Assembly: GCF_017811755.1 (NCBI RefSeq)
Contig: NZ_JADDJF010000033.1
Coordinates: forward strand, 1-36,487
DNA from: Pararhodobacter sp. SW119
Lineage (GTDB): Bacteria > Pseudomonadota > Alphaproteobacteria > Rhodobacterales > Rhodobacteraceae
Direction: 5' to 3'
DNA: 36,487 nucleotides
Below the pieces are notes generated by a model. That model was not told the origin of the DNA. It saw only the letters and a program-made list of their open reading frames with translations, and did no database searches. The position numbers and the translations under genes are program-made. This document shows, in pieces, positions 1-7,313 of the stretch (position 1 is its first letter; each line of letters begins with the position of its first letter).

Positions 1-490
1 AACCCTACATGCTAACGCCTCTGACCTGTTAGTGTCCTACAAGTCGGAATGGCTCCGACGCCGGTACGACCCGTTTCCTCGCGTTCAGCGACGACCCGCA
101 CGACGTTAGTCTCGAACCCCGGATGCACGAGAGCCGGACGCCCGATGCACAAGTCCTGGCTCGGGGGGTGGCTACGCTGCGGAAGCTGTATGGGACGGTC
201 GCGCAGGTGCTCGACGCGACCTGGGCAGCCCGGGAAGCGACGGGCCCCTGATGGTGGTTCTTGGTCGGGGTCCATCGTTACGGACCCCCTTCCAGCTGAT
301 ACGTTGATCGTTCCGGTCATCCGCGCTCCTCTCAACGAGAGCGCGGATGACGCACGGCCGGTTTCTGACTCTCCCGCATCGAAGAGCGGGCCGCGCGGTT
401 TGTGGTTCGTTGTTGCGCGTGATAATTCGCCGTAGGTTGCGCAAAAAAGTGAGGTGGGTGCCGCTCTGGAAGGATTGCAAATTGCAGAAC
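1..490. other. No gene recognised
   Basis: Several overlapping reading frames are open on both strands here, but none has a convincing ribosome binding site, recognisable motif or consistent composition, and they look like chance frames in GC-rich DNA. I see no tRNA, repeat or terminator. Confidence 0.5.
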
Positions 491-802
491 ATGAAATGGA
501 AAACAGAGACTGCTGTGGGCGTAAGGCGCTTGCCTGCCGAACGCGTGGTAGACGGGATCTTGGTTGACCCGAAGAACCCACCGGTGGACGGGAGCCACGC
601 CGACCGTAGCATCGAAGAGCTACTGGCTTGGTGGCGACTGCCCTTCATCGTAAGCCGCAACAAGGAATACGAGGTTCGCGTCCTTTATGACGGCGCGCAT
701 GACCGCACCACCTTCCTCGGCCGGTATGACACGGTTGAAGCCGCAGCGGCGGCGGCCAAGGCTTTCTACGACGAGGCCCGCCTCGTCGCCATAGTCGAGT
801 AG
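491..802 (+). CDS. Small hypothetical protein with AP2-like C-terminus
   Basis: The predicted protein has 103 residues. I chose the ATG at 491 because the residues encoded upstream in the same frame are arginine-rich and look non-coding, while composition from here on is protein-like. The C-terminal third carries a pattern resembling one AP2/ERF-type DNA-binding repeat: short beta strands (EVRVLYDG, TTFLGRYDT) followed by an alanine-rich helix (VEAAAAAAKAFYDEA). In bacteria and phages such repeats usually sit in HNH-type homing endonucleases, but no HNH motif is visible, so this may be a stand-alone small DNA-binding protein or a fragment. It lies just before a decayed recombinase on the opposite strand, consistent with mobile DNA. 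The AP2 resemblance is judged by eye and is weak. Confidence 0.45.
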   Translation: MKWKTETAVGVRRLPAERVVDGILVDPKNPPVDGSHADRSIEELLAWWRLPFIVSRNKEYEVRVLYDGAHDRTTFLGRYDTVEAAAAAAKAFYDEARLVAIVE

Positions 803-810
803 AGGGGAAC

Positions 811-1000
811 CCAAGATGCGGAACAGCCAACCCTGCCAGTCCTCGACTATGACGGCCGCCTTGATGTAGTCGAGCAGCCAAGATTCCAGATTGTGAGGCG
901 CCGGTGATCTCGAGCAGGCCACGCCGATCCGGGCGAAGGAATAGATCACCAAGGTCCAGGAGGGCCCGGTTGCGCAACCCAATGAGGTATCTGAGCATCG
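811..1000 (-). pseudogene. Tyrosine recombinase (integrase) remnant
   Basis: Reading the minus strand in two frames gives pieces of a phage-type integrase: LIGLRNRALL, then VIYSFARIG, then HNLESWLLDYIKAA and LFRIL. In intact family members these follow one another as the region around the first catalytic arginine (YSFARIGAA) and the following HHNLEAYL...LFRT segment. At least one frameshift separates the first piece from the rest, and both protein ends are missing. It is therefore a dead fragment. Its position about 0.5 kb upstream of the first three-gene cassette, on the opposite strand, is a sign of past integration events. The family assignment is by motif memory. Confidence 0.5.
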
Positions 1001-1494
1001 GCGATCGGGGGCTTGTGGTGATTCCCCGACTTGCTGTTCTGAGAACACTATCGTGCTGCGCAGACTGTCGGATGACTGCCTGGGAAATGCTGCACTGTAG
1101 CACGAACGGCACGTATCGTGTCCGGATTGGGCCGGTCGCATTGAAGCGGGTCAAGCTGCGCATGCAAACTTCCAATTGCGCTCCGCGGTCAGTTTGGGCT
1201 CGAAGCGGTCCCCGGCAGACTGCAACATTTATTGCAAAGGGCTGGAGCTCAACACGGCGTGCTGCAATATCCACGGCGAAACCCACAAAGTATCAACTGC
1301 GACGGCAGCAGTGGTCGAGCTGAAACCTGCCATCCAGACAAACGTTCGAGCTCGGCCCCCACAAGGCGCTTGCTATGCAATTTGTGTCCATGCCCCTCGG
1401 CGGCCGCAGAGGATGCAAAGATGTGTCCGCCTGGCAAGTATCGGCATACGCCTTCCAAGGAAGGTGGCTGACAGCAACTGACGGAATCATGCAG
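1001..1494. other. No gene recognised
   Basis: Short open frames occur on both strands, but none shows a start signal or protein-like motif. The homology with the second cassette begins only at about 1495, so this stretch seems not to belong to the cassette. Confidence 0.45.
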
Positions 1495-1502
1495 GCAGCT
1501 GC

Positions 1503-1538
1503 GTCGATCCGGCCCCTCCATGCGAGGGCCAGATCGAC
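1503..1538 (+). promoter_or_regulatory. Leader hairpin upstream of cassette gene 1
   Basis: The arms 1503-1515 and 1526-1538 form a 13-position stem with one C/A mismatch. The same hairpin, perfectly paired over 11 positions, occurs at 20415-20446 in the second copy. It lies about 80 bases before the first gene. A downstream TTGACCCGGCCC block is also shared by both copies. It could be a palindromic operator or an RNA leader; there is no U-tract, so it is not a simple terminator. Confidence 0.55.
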
Positions 1539-1619
1539 ACATCCTGCCGGAAACAGGAAAACGGAAAAAGGAGGGTAGCTTGACCCGGCCCTGAGCCGGA
1601 CCACGAACGGGAGAAGACC

Positions 1620-2006
1620 ATGTTCGACAACACTCAGGCCGTTTGCGACACGGCTGGCGACGCCCCACCGACCGCCGCCGCCTCTCCGATCCACAAGTTC
1701 GCGGCCGAGAACGCCGACGGGCTCGTTGGCGCAGCGGCGCTGCTCGGTGGCCGCCGCGGCAAGCAACTGGCACATACGCTCATAGAGCGTCTTGCCGTCG
1801 ATCGGCAGATCTCCGCATCGACACATCGGGCGCTGGAAGCATTACGGGCGCTCCTCGCGCTCGAGAATGTGCACGACGAAAACCGCGAGGAAGCGGGAAA
1901 TTTCGCGATGATCGATCCGGCTGATCCGGTCGTCGAGACGATATGCCTTCTGACCGACAGCTATACCGAGGCACTCGTCCGATCCGGACTGCGCATCACC
2001 GCATAG
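1620..2006 (+). CDS. Cassette protein A, copy 1 (unknown function)
   Basis: The predicted protein has 128 residues, is mostly helical, and lacks a signal peptide or membrane segment. The ATG is preceded by a purine-rich GGGAGAAGACC. Over about 96 residues after a variable N-terminus it matches the paralogue at 20528-20917 at roughly 70 percent by my own count, sharing LGGRRG, IERLAV, ISAST, RALEALRALLAL, DPVVE and the C-terminal RSGLRI. The N-terminal 25 residues are alanine/proline-rich and not conserved. I do not recognise the family. It is the first gene of the cassette, and a hairpin that encloses the Shine-Dalgarno of the next gene separates it from gene B. A soluble, DNA- or protein-binding accessory role is possible, but nothing in the sequence shows it. 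Confidence 0.8.
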   Translation: MFDNTQAVCDTAGDAPPTAAASPIHKFAAENADGLVGAAALLGGRRGKQLAHTLIERLAVDRQISASTHRALEALRALLALENVHDENREEAGNFAMIDPADPVVETICLLTDSYTEALVRSGLRITA

Positions 2007-2071
2007 CCACAGAAAAACACGAGGCGCTCCGCGAAGAGCGCCCTTGGCCGTCGGTTTCTCCACCCGATGGC

Positions 2072-2128
2072 CCTTGACGACGCCAGCAACACGAACACGC
2101 GGCAGGTGCCGCGGGGCTTGCGTCAAGG
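2072..2128 (+). promoter_or_regulatory. Hairpin enclosing the Shine-Dalgarno of cassette gene B, copy 1
   Basis: The outer stem CCTTGA (2072-2077) pairs with TCAAGG (2123-2128). The middle stem 2081-2087 pairs with 2116-2122 with one mismatch. The inner stem CGCGGC pairs with GCCGCG (2098-2113, loop AGGT). The AAGG of the ribosome binding site AAGGAGA is thereby buried in the stem. The same layout occurs at 20961-21016. This suggests translational control of gene B; it is inferred from pairing only. Confidence 0.55.
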
Positions 2129-2136
2129 AGACCGAA

Positions 2137-2697
2137 ATGCTTATTCCAAGTGTGAACATCCGTGCGAATGGCGCGCCGTGGCAGAAACGGCTCGCGGTCG
2201 GCGACGTGGTGTGTTGCTTGTTCCCCCTGCCGAGTGCCAACCTCCGCGTGACCCCGGCACCGCGGCCATGCCTCATCCTGGAGGTCTGCAAGGTCGTCGG
2301 TCGGCAGTACGCCGTTCTCGCGCTCGGCTGCGCGGCACGTTCGTTTCTGCCTCACGTTGCTGAGCTTCAGGTCACTTCGCCTGAAGAAATTCGCCTCGCC
2401 GGGCTGGCCCAACCGACGCGCTTCCTGCTTTTGCAGCGGGTCACTGTGCCGCTCAATGACAGCGCATTTCTGATCCACCCAAACACCGCAACCCCCATCA
2501 TGGGACGCCTGTCGGATGCCGCGCGCGAGCGGTTGCGCGAGTTGCAAGTGCGACTTCACAGCCCGCAGGAAGGATTGCCGAAGACTCCGAGCGCGCTACG
2601 CCGGCGGCACTCGACCCGAAGGGAGGTTGCACGCCCGTTCATCGTTGAAAGACGAAAACGCAAGCGGTTGGCGCGAAAGCCGAGGGCATCGGCATGA
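2137..2697 (+). CDS. Cassette protein B, copy 1 (PemK/MazF-like barrel, tentative)
   Basis: The predicted protein has 186 residues. The ATG at 2137 is set by the AAGGAGA just upstream and by exact agreement with the start and length of the paralogue at 21025. Conserved blocks with that paralogue are SVNIR.NGAPWQK (residues 5-17), VGDVV (21-25), RPCL..EV (43-50), YAVLA (58-62), VPLND (104-108), NTATP.MG (116-123) and a basic tail RPF.VERR. The first 130 residues align without gaps at about 52 percent identity. GDVV followed by RPCLIL and a strand-rich core recalls the SH3-like barrel of PemK/MazF toxins, but this match is weak and no catalytic residue can be assigned. The gene overlaps gene C by 4 bases, implying translational coupling. 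Confidence 0.8.
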   Translation: MLIPSVNIRANGAPWQKRLAVGDVVCCLFPLPSANLRVTPAPRPCLILEVCKVVGRQYAVLALGCAARSFLPHVAELQVTSPEEIRLAGLAQPTRFLLLQRVTVPLNDSAFLIHPNTATPIMGRLSDAARERLRELQVRLHSPQEGLPKTPSALRRRHSTRREVARPFIVERRKRKRLARKPRASA

Positions 2698-3119
2698 GCA
2701 TGTCTGGCGCAGGATTCGATGAACTCGCCAAGGCGATTAACGAGGTGCTCGGCCTCGCGCGATCCGTGCGAGAACAAGTTCTCGACGTAGTAATTCCGGC
2801 CCTGCCGCCCGCGCGGCGCACGTTCGCCGAATGGCTCGCGCGGGAACTGGAGCGGGACGGCATTATCGTAGAGTCGCGGCTCAACGACCTCGACGCGTTC
2901 ATCGATGTACTCGAGCGGGCGATTTCCGCGGGAACGCATGTCGGCTGGGAAGCCGACGAGCATCACGTCCAGGGTGGCTACACGGTCGTTCACTGCGATG
3001 AGCAGGCGCGCGCGCTTTTGCCTGTTGTGGTGGACCTGCGAAAGCTCGGACAAGCGATCGCACGCGTACTCGATACGGCACGAGCACAATCGCTTGCCGG
3101 CACGATGACGAACGACTGA
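2694..3119 (+). CDS. Cassette protein C, copy 1 (unknown function)
   Basis: The predicted protein has 141 residues and starts within the stop of gene B (ATGA overlap). It has the same length as the paralogue at 21582-22007. The conserved core is PALPPARRTFAEWL (about residues 36-49) and a segment AGTH.GWEAD.HHV.GGY (about 80-97), then RVLDTARA near the C-terminus. The invariant aspartate and paired histidines of GWEAD.HHV could form a metal or active site, but I know of no family with this motif. It has no signal peptide or membrane helix. The flanking helices are charged, consistent with a soluble partner of protein B. Directly downstream lies a conserved three-hairpin element. Confidence 0.8.
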   Translation: MSMSGAGFDELAKAINEVLGLARSVREQVLDVVIPALPPARRTFAEWLARELERDGIIVESRLNDLDAFIDVLERAISAGTHVGWEADEHHVQGGYTVVHCDEQARALLPVVVDLRKLGQAIARVLDTARAQSLAGTMTND

Positions 3120-3124
3120 AAACC

Positions 3125-3238
3125 GGTGGCGCCCCGCGTCGGCGCCACCCCTTGAGGGCCAGTGGCCCGAGCTGTCGGCTGGATCAACGGCAGCAGGCGC
3201 GGCGGCGAAATCCTTCTGCTGCATAGGGCCGCCGCGCC
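3125..3238 (+). ncRNA. Three tandem hairpins behind cassette copy 1 (candidate structured RNA)
   Basis: Hairpin 1 pairs 3125-3133 with 3141-3149, 9 perfect pairs. Hairpin 2 pairs 3171-3177 with 3188-3194, 7 pairs including one G-U. Hairpin 3 pairs 3196-3206 with 3228-3238, 11 perfect pairs around a 21-base loop containing TCCTTCTGCTGCA. The second cassette has the same three hairpins at 22012-22127. Between copies hairpin 1 shows two double compensatory changes (G:C to T:A and T:A to C:G) and hairpin 3 shows one (G:C to T:A); the G-U of hairpin 2 becomes C:G. The loop sequences of hairpins 2 and 3 are conserved. No U-tract follows, so this is more than a simple terminator. A 3' UTR-derived small RNA is plausible. 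Confidence 0.65.
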
Positions 3239-3240
3239 CA

Positions 3241-3427
3241 ACCAGCTTTTCCAGCCGGCGGCGCCATTCCCGACGTGAACGCGACGGCTTGCAAAGCCAA
3301 GTCCAGTACATTATGACCACGAATTTGTCGCCGGGGCGCACGAGCGGCTGACGGATCAAGGTTGCGGTCGCCACCGCGCGCCTTTCACTTGAAAGCAACG
3401 CTTTCTCAAGAGTGTACCGCCCTCGGA
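3241..3427. other. No gene recognised; possible coding scrap on minus strand
   Basis: The minus strand encodes a protein-like stretch (VRPGDKFVVIMYWTWLC) with no start or stop of its own that I can support. It may be the tail of a lost gene. It is not conserved in the second cassette. Confidence 0.3.
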
Positions 3428-3478
3428 TGGAGGCGGGTACAGAAATCGAACCGGTCTACACGGATTTGCAATCCGCGG
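3428..3478 (-). pseudogene. tRNA-Cys(GCA) 3'-half remnant (attachment-site scar)
   Basis: Read on the minus strand, this is the anticodon arm with loop TTGCAAA (anticodon GCA), variable loop, T arm and acceptor 3' strand ending in TCCA of a tRNA-Cys. The 5' half (acceptor 5' strand and D arm) is absent. The T stem carries a mismatch expected of decay. Integrative elements that use tRNA genes leave such 3' halves at their distal end, so this marks an old element boundary about 190 bases beyond cassette copy 1. Confidence 0.7.
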
Positions 3479-3954
3479 AGATTTTTGGAAACACTCATTA
3501 ATTTTGTAAACCGGCCGGCGCGATGCGCACTTAGGATCAATAACTTACGCATTCGCTGTAAACCAATGAAACGGTCGTCCCATCCGTACTACCGGCAGAT
3601 CTTCAGCTATAGGGGTAAACCGGAAGCCGACACGCTCTTCCTCGATCATGCACCTCAATGGCTACCCAGGATCACACCGTCAACGGCGCTGGAATTCCGC
3701 GCTCGTGGCACTTTATGTGATCACTTCAGCGAATGAACGAGATAGCCACCTTGGCGGCGCGAAAGCTACGACACACCTGGCAATGAGCTTGCTCGGGTGG
3801 TCTCGGACCGTCCGACGATCATGTCCACTCCCTACTACCAGATCTCTTCGGCAGACTGACCAGAGCGACACCTCTTGCCGCGGCGAATAAGTTCTAAGGA
3901 CCGCTTGCAGCGGATCAGGAGGCCGTCAGGCCGCCAATCCATCTTCAATGGCCT
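3479..3954. other. No gene recognised
   Basis: This stretch is more AT-rich than its neighbours. Short frames are open but without recognisable motifs. It lies between the tRNA-Cys scar and the convergent end of the PHP-family gene. Confidence 0.4.
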
Positions 3955-6867
3955 TCAGTCCTCCGTCGCGCGAGTCCCTCCCACGGCGGCATCGGGCGCA
4001 ACGGGGCGCGACGGTATCACCCGGCCTGCCGGGGCCACAGGGCCCGGCTCGGGCGCTACGTTGTCGTTGGCGAACGGCGTGAGTGTTGAAAACGCCTGGC
4101 CGATATCATTCATGCGGTTGAGATTCATGTCATGAAGGTCGCGGATCATGACGGCATAGGAACTCGACTGGCGCCGCGGACTGTGGCTCTCCGCATCCCA
4201 GCCTGCCGAGCAGCGGATCGTCGAGGCGTTGCTGGCGATCAGGACCGCGTTCTCGACTCTCGCCCCGGAGGGCGTCGGGTTGAAGGGCCCCCATCTCTCG
4301 CGACGCAGATGCACCGGGTCGCCGGTATTGCGCCCCTGGCCGTCGAGCGCATACAGCACCACCTCGGCACCGAAGTAGGGGCGCCCGTCCCCGACGACGC
4401 ATTCGGTGCAGGGCTCGCGGATGGTGGGCTCCATCGAGGCGCCGAACTGCGCAATGATCCTCAGCGCACCGGGGGCGATCGGGCAGCGATCGGGGGCGGT
4501 AATATTCAGGCTGTATGGCACCATCCAGATCGGGTTGGTGAGGCACATGGACATCTCCACACCTTCGCCGCGCATGCCGCGCAGCAACACGGCCGCAGGA
4601 TCGTTGACCCGCCTCGGCGTCAGGAAACCGTCATCCATCGTCACCATTGCGCGTCCCTCGATCCCGGCAGGCAGGGCGCGCTCTCCGCGTGAACCAGGCG
4701 TTCGAAGGATGAGCTCCAGCGCCATGTCGCTGTTGTCCTGTTGTGAATACAAGTAGGGATTGCGTCCCTTCCAGCGGGTTTGAATCGCGACCTGGTGTTC
4801 GTCGCCAATGAAGTGTCGCGGGATCAGGGCCGTGCGGCCGCCATCAAACCGACCGGCGCCGCCGATGGCGCCATCGGCGTTCTCGAACTGGCAGGTCGCA
4901 TCGTGCCATGCGCTGGCGTCGATCGTGGAGTCGAAGCGACAATTGGCATCGAGGTGAAAGATGCAGATCGGGCCGTCGGTCATCACCGAGTTGCCCGACG
5001 CGAAGGCCTCGGCCCCTTGCGTGCCCGCCGCGTCGGAGTGGAACTCCCCTTCGGCACCGACAACGAACGGCGCCGCGTCATCCTCCGTCACGGCATCCCC
5101 CGGTCGGATCTGGCGATCCTCCACCAGGGTATAGGTCCGAACCCTGCCGAAAGCGTTGGAATCCATGGAGACGATCGGCACACCCTCTCTCCCGATCAGG
5201 TCGAGCACCGTCCTGCCCGCCACCTCGAAATTCTCCAGGACCTCCGGGATCACCGAAGCGGGAATGCCGGTGGCGAAGTTGAAATCCCCATGGGCGTCGG
5301 TCCCGGCGACCATGAATATCTTGCGGGAGAAGCGGAATCCCCGCCGGTCGTCGAAGGAAAAACGCAGTCCCGCCGCCACATGGTCGAGGTATTCGGCGTA
5401 GCCGCCCTCGATGCCGGTCAGCCAGTTCCGATCAGGATCGATCGGGGAGACGCGACTGACGAATCGACCCGCGCCCACGGGACTGAACGGATTGAGGCTG
5501 TCGAGCATGTGCGTCGAGAGGCGCTCATCGGTCGCGAATTCCTCCTTGCCGTTCCAGACCTGGATTCCCTTGAACACGAACCCATGGCCATCTGCCGTCA
5601 CCTGCGCGCCATCCGATCGTGTGGCGCCGAACATGCTGTATCCGAGCGCGATGTCGAAATATTCCCGCGGCCAGCCGAACCTGTTCTGAAACGGGTGGGC
5701 GGCGAAGCTGAAGCCGTTCGTTGAGCCGATCGTCGACAGCGCCGCCGCCATGTCCCATGGATTGCTGACGCCTTCAGGGACCTCGGCGAGGGCCCTCAGC
5801 AGGATGAGGGCCAGTGCATCCAGGCCGGGAATGTTCGAATAGGGCTTCAGCTCCGGCTTCACGGCCTCGTCGAGCCGCAGGCCCCCGCCATGCCAGGGCC
5901 CATCCAGATGCGGCCCGCCAAAGGCCAGCATGTGGCTGCCATAGTCGGCGACCCCGGAGGCAATGAGCCGGCCGGTGCCGCTGAGGGTCAGTTCCTCGCC
6001 GGCGAGGTCGCCGAAGGTCTCGCGGTGCCAGTGAAACTCCTCCTCGTGCCCATCAAGTCCCCGGGTGGGGCCGAACCGCGGCGCCCCTCCGCGATCGAAT
6101 AGCCTCCCGGAATAGAAGACGTTGTGATCTGTAACGGCAAGTCTGTTGCGAAATGATGCCCAGTCGCCGCGTTCGATCCCGCGACCCAGCATGCCGATCG
6201 CGTAAGCCGATTCGACCATCATCACGAGCGGCCCGCCGAAGGCCTTTAGGGCCGTGTCGATGTCGAGAATGTTGCCTCTGGTCTGCTCCGCGATCGTGTG
6301 GAAGTGACCGTCGAAATACTGATCCATGGGATGGAAGAACGGCAGGCCGGCGTCCGGATCGACCACGACGCGCAGCACGCGGGTGATGATCTTGCCGTCG
6401 GCAAGCTCGATCCGGCCCTGGAGATGGTGCACCCCCGGCTCCCCCACGCGTCCTGCCTGACCGAGGCAGGCGGTCGGGATCTGGGCGATATAGTGCCAGT
6501 GCGAGGCGACCTCGCCCGCCTGCATCGGCTGCCTGACGCGGCCCTGGTCATCGATCAGCCGGATATCATGGCGCTCGCCGCGGCCGGTGCAGCTGAGACG
6601 ATCCTCGCCCGAGAGACTGTCGGCGAAGATCTCCCCGGTCGCGACGTCGCGCACGAGATCGAACATCGAGAGCGACAATCGCTCGATCGTCACGCCCCTG
6701 ACGTCCGGCGCAAAGAACAGGACCGGCACGTAATCGCGAATGGTGCGCCAGGGTGCATCGACGATGAAATCCGAACCGGCGCCATCGACATAGGCGTGAG
6801 CGCCGCCCCCGCTCATGCATAGAAGGGCTGCCAGGCAGGCAGGGCGGATGCCGTACGAATTTTTCAT
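3955..6867 (-). CDS. Secreted PHP-family metal-dependent hydrolase
   Basis: The predicted protein has 970 residues. I chose the ATG at 6867 because it begins a typical signal peptide (MKNS, hydrophobic core, SGGGAHA with cleavage near residue 25); in-frame starts further upstream would spoil it. PHP-superfamily metal ligands are visible in order: HFH (188-190), TDHN (D247, H248), AAHP (H391), VWNG (438-441) and GTDAHGD (D524, H526). An N-terminal beta-rich domain precedes the catalytic part. A C-terminal region of about 400 residues with several cysteines follows. PHP enzymes hydrolyse phosphoesters, but the secreted CehA-like branch has few known substrates, so the substrate is open. It stands alone between a tRNA scar and truncated defence genes, and is presumably exported to the periplasm or outside. 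Confidence 0.75.
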   Translation of the reverse strand: MKNSYGIRPACLAALLCMSGGGAHAYVDGAGSDFIVDAPWRTIRDYVPVLFFAPDVRGVTIERLSLSMFDLVRDVATGEIFADSLSGEDRLSCTGRGERHDIRLIDDQGRVRQPMQAGEVASHWHYIAQIPTACLGQAGRVGEPGVHHLQGRIELADGKIITRVLRVVVDPDAGLPFFHPMDQYFDGHFHTIAEQTRGNILDIDTALKAFGGPLVMMVESAYAIGMLGRGIERGDWASFRNRLAVTDHNVFYSGRLFDRGGAPRFGPTRGLDGHEEEFHWHRETFGDLAGEELTLSGTGRLIASGVADYGSHMLAFGGPHLDGPWHGGGLRLDEAVKPELKPYSNIPGLDALALILLRALAEVPEGVSNPWDMAAALSTIGSTNGFSFAAHPFQNRFGWPREYFDIALGYSMFGATRSDGAQVTADGHGFVFKGIQVWNGKEEFATDERLSTHMLDSLNPFSPVGAGRFVSRVSPIDPDRNWLTGIEGGYAEYLDHVAAGLRFSFDDRRGFRFSRKIFMVAGTDAHGDFNFATGIPASVIPEVLENFEVAGRTVLDLIGREGVPIVSMDSNAFGRVRTYTLVEDRQIRPGDAVTEDDAAPFVVGAEGEFHSDAAGTQGAEAFASGNSVMTDGPICIFHLDANCRFDSTIDASAWHDATCQFENADGAIGGAGRFDGGRTALIPRHFIGDEHQVAIQTRWKGRNPYLYSQQDNSDMALELILRTPGSRGERALPAGIEGRAMVTMDDGFLTPRRVNDPAAVLLRGMRGEGVEMSMCLTNPIWMVPYSLNITAPDRCPIAPGALRIIAQFGASMEPTIREPCTECVVGDGRPYFGAEVVLYALDGQGRNTGDPVHLRRERWGPFNPTPSGARVENAVLIASNASTIRCSAGWDAESHSPRRQSSSYAVMIRDLHDMNLNRMNDIGQAFSTLTPFANDNVAPEPGPVAPAGRVIPSRPVAPDAAVGGTRATED

Positions 6868-7313
6868 GGGGTTCCCCCGCATCGTGTCTCGGCGTGCGGA
6901 TGCACCGAGATCACTCTGACTTGCCCATGATATCACAGCAGCGCCGATGCTCCTAAGCGAAAGATCTTGGGGGTATCCGAAGTCAGCTCACTCGAGCGCC
7001 TCATCAAAACAACGAAATCGGATCATAAGCGGCGCCCGTGGAGCGTGACTCGCGTCAAGCGCGGCCGATGAAGTCATAGAATACTGGAAATTCTGGAGGG
7101 GTGCTGCCCTGATGGGAGGTGATCAACCCACCTTCGCCGGTTGCCGCATCCATGCGCACCCGCGAGTCTCTGAGCGCCGCATCGATTCGGGAAGATTGCG
7201 CTTGCCACTGTCAGATGAGTTCGGAGCCCTGATCAAGGAGCGGCGATGTCTTGACTATCCCTCTCAACGATTGCGCACAGTCACTCCTACGGAACCCAGA
7301 GCGACTAACGATC
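6868..7313. other. Intergenic region without recognised gene
   Basis: This holds the upstream region of the PHP gene on its left and the convergent end of the nuclease fragment on its right. I cannot point to a convincing promoter or RNA element. One 80-codon frame on the plus strand is open but lacks a start signal or motif. Confidence 0.4.

Larger units (their letters stand above)
1495..3240 (+). repeat. Three-gene cassette, copy 1
   Basis: This is a diverged duplicate of 20405-22129. Homology starts at a shared GCAGCTG just before the leader hairpin and ends right after the third downstream hairpin. Gene order, the 4-base overlap of genes 2 and 3, the exact lengths of genes 2 and 3 and all structured non-coding elements are shared. 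Flanking DNA on both sides is unrelated. Confidence 0.85.

Noticed and set aside
3125-3238. Three-hairpin element as integron attC, retron msr/msd or CRISPR repeats
   Set aside because: No integrase core sites of attC type, no reverse transcriptase, no regular repeat-spacer pattern or cas genes.
2556-3398. Minus-strand open frame of 280 codons opposite cassette copy 1
   Set aside because: Opposite genes B and C, which are supported by the paralogous copy; the matching frame is not kept in copy 2.
3428-3500. A complete tRNA-Cys gene
   Set aside because: Only the 3' half is present and the T stem is mismatched.
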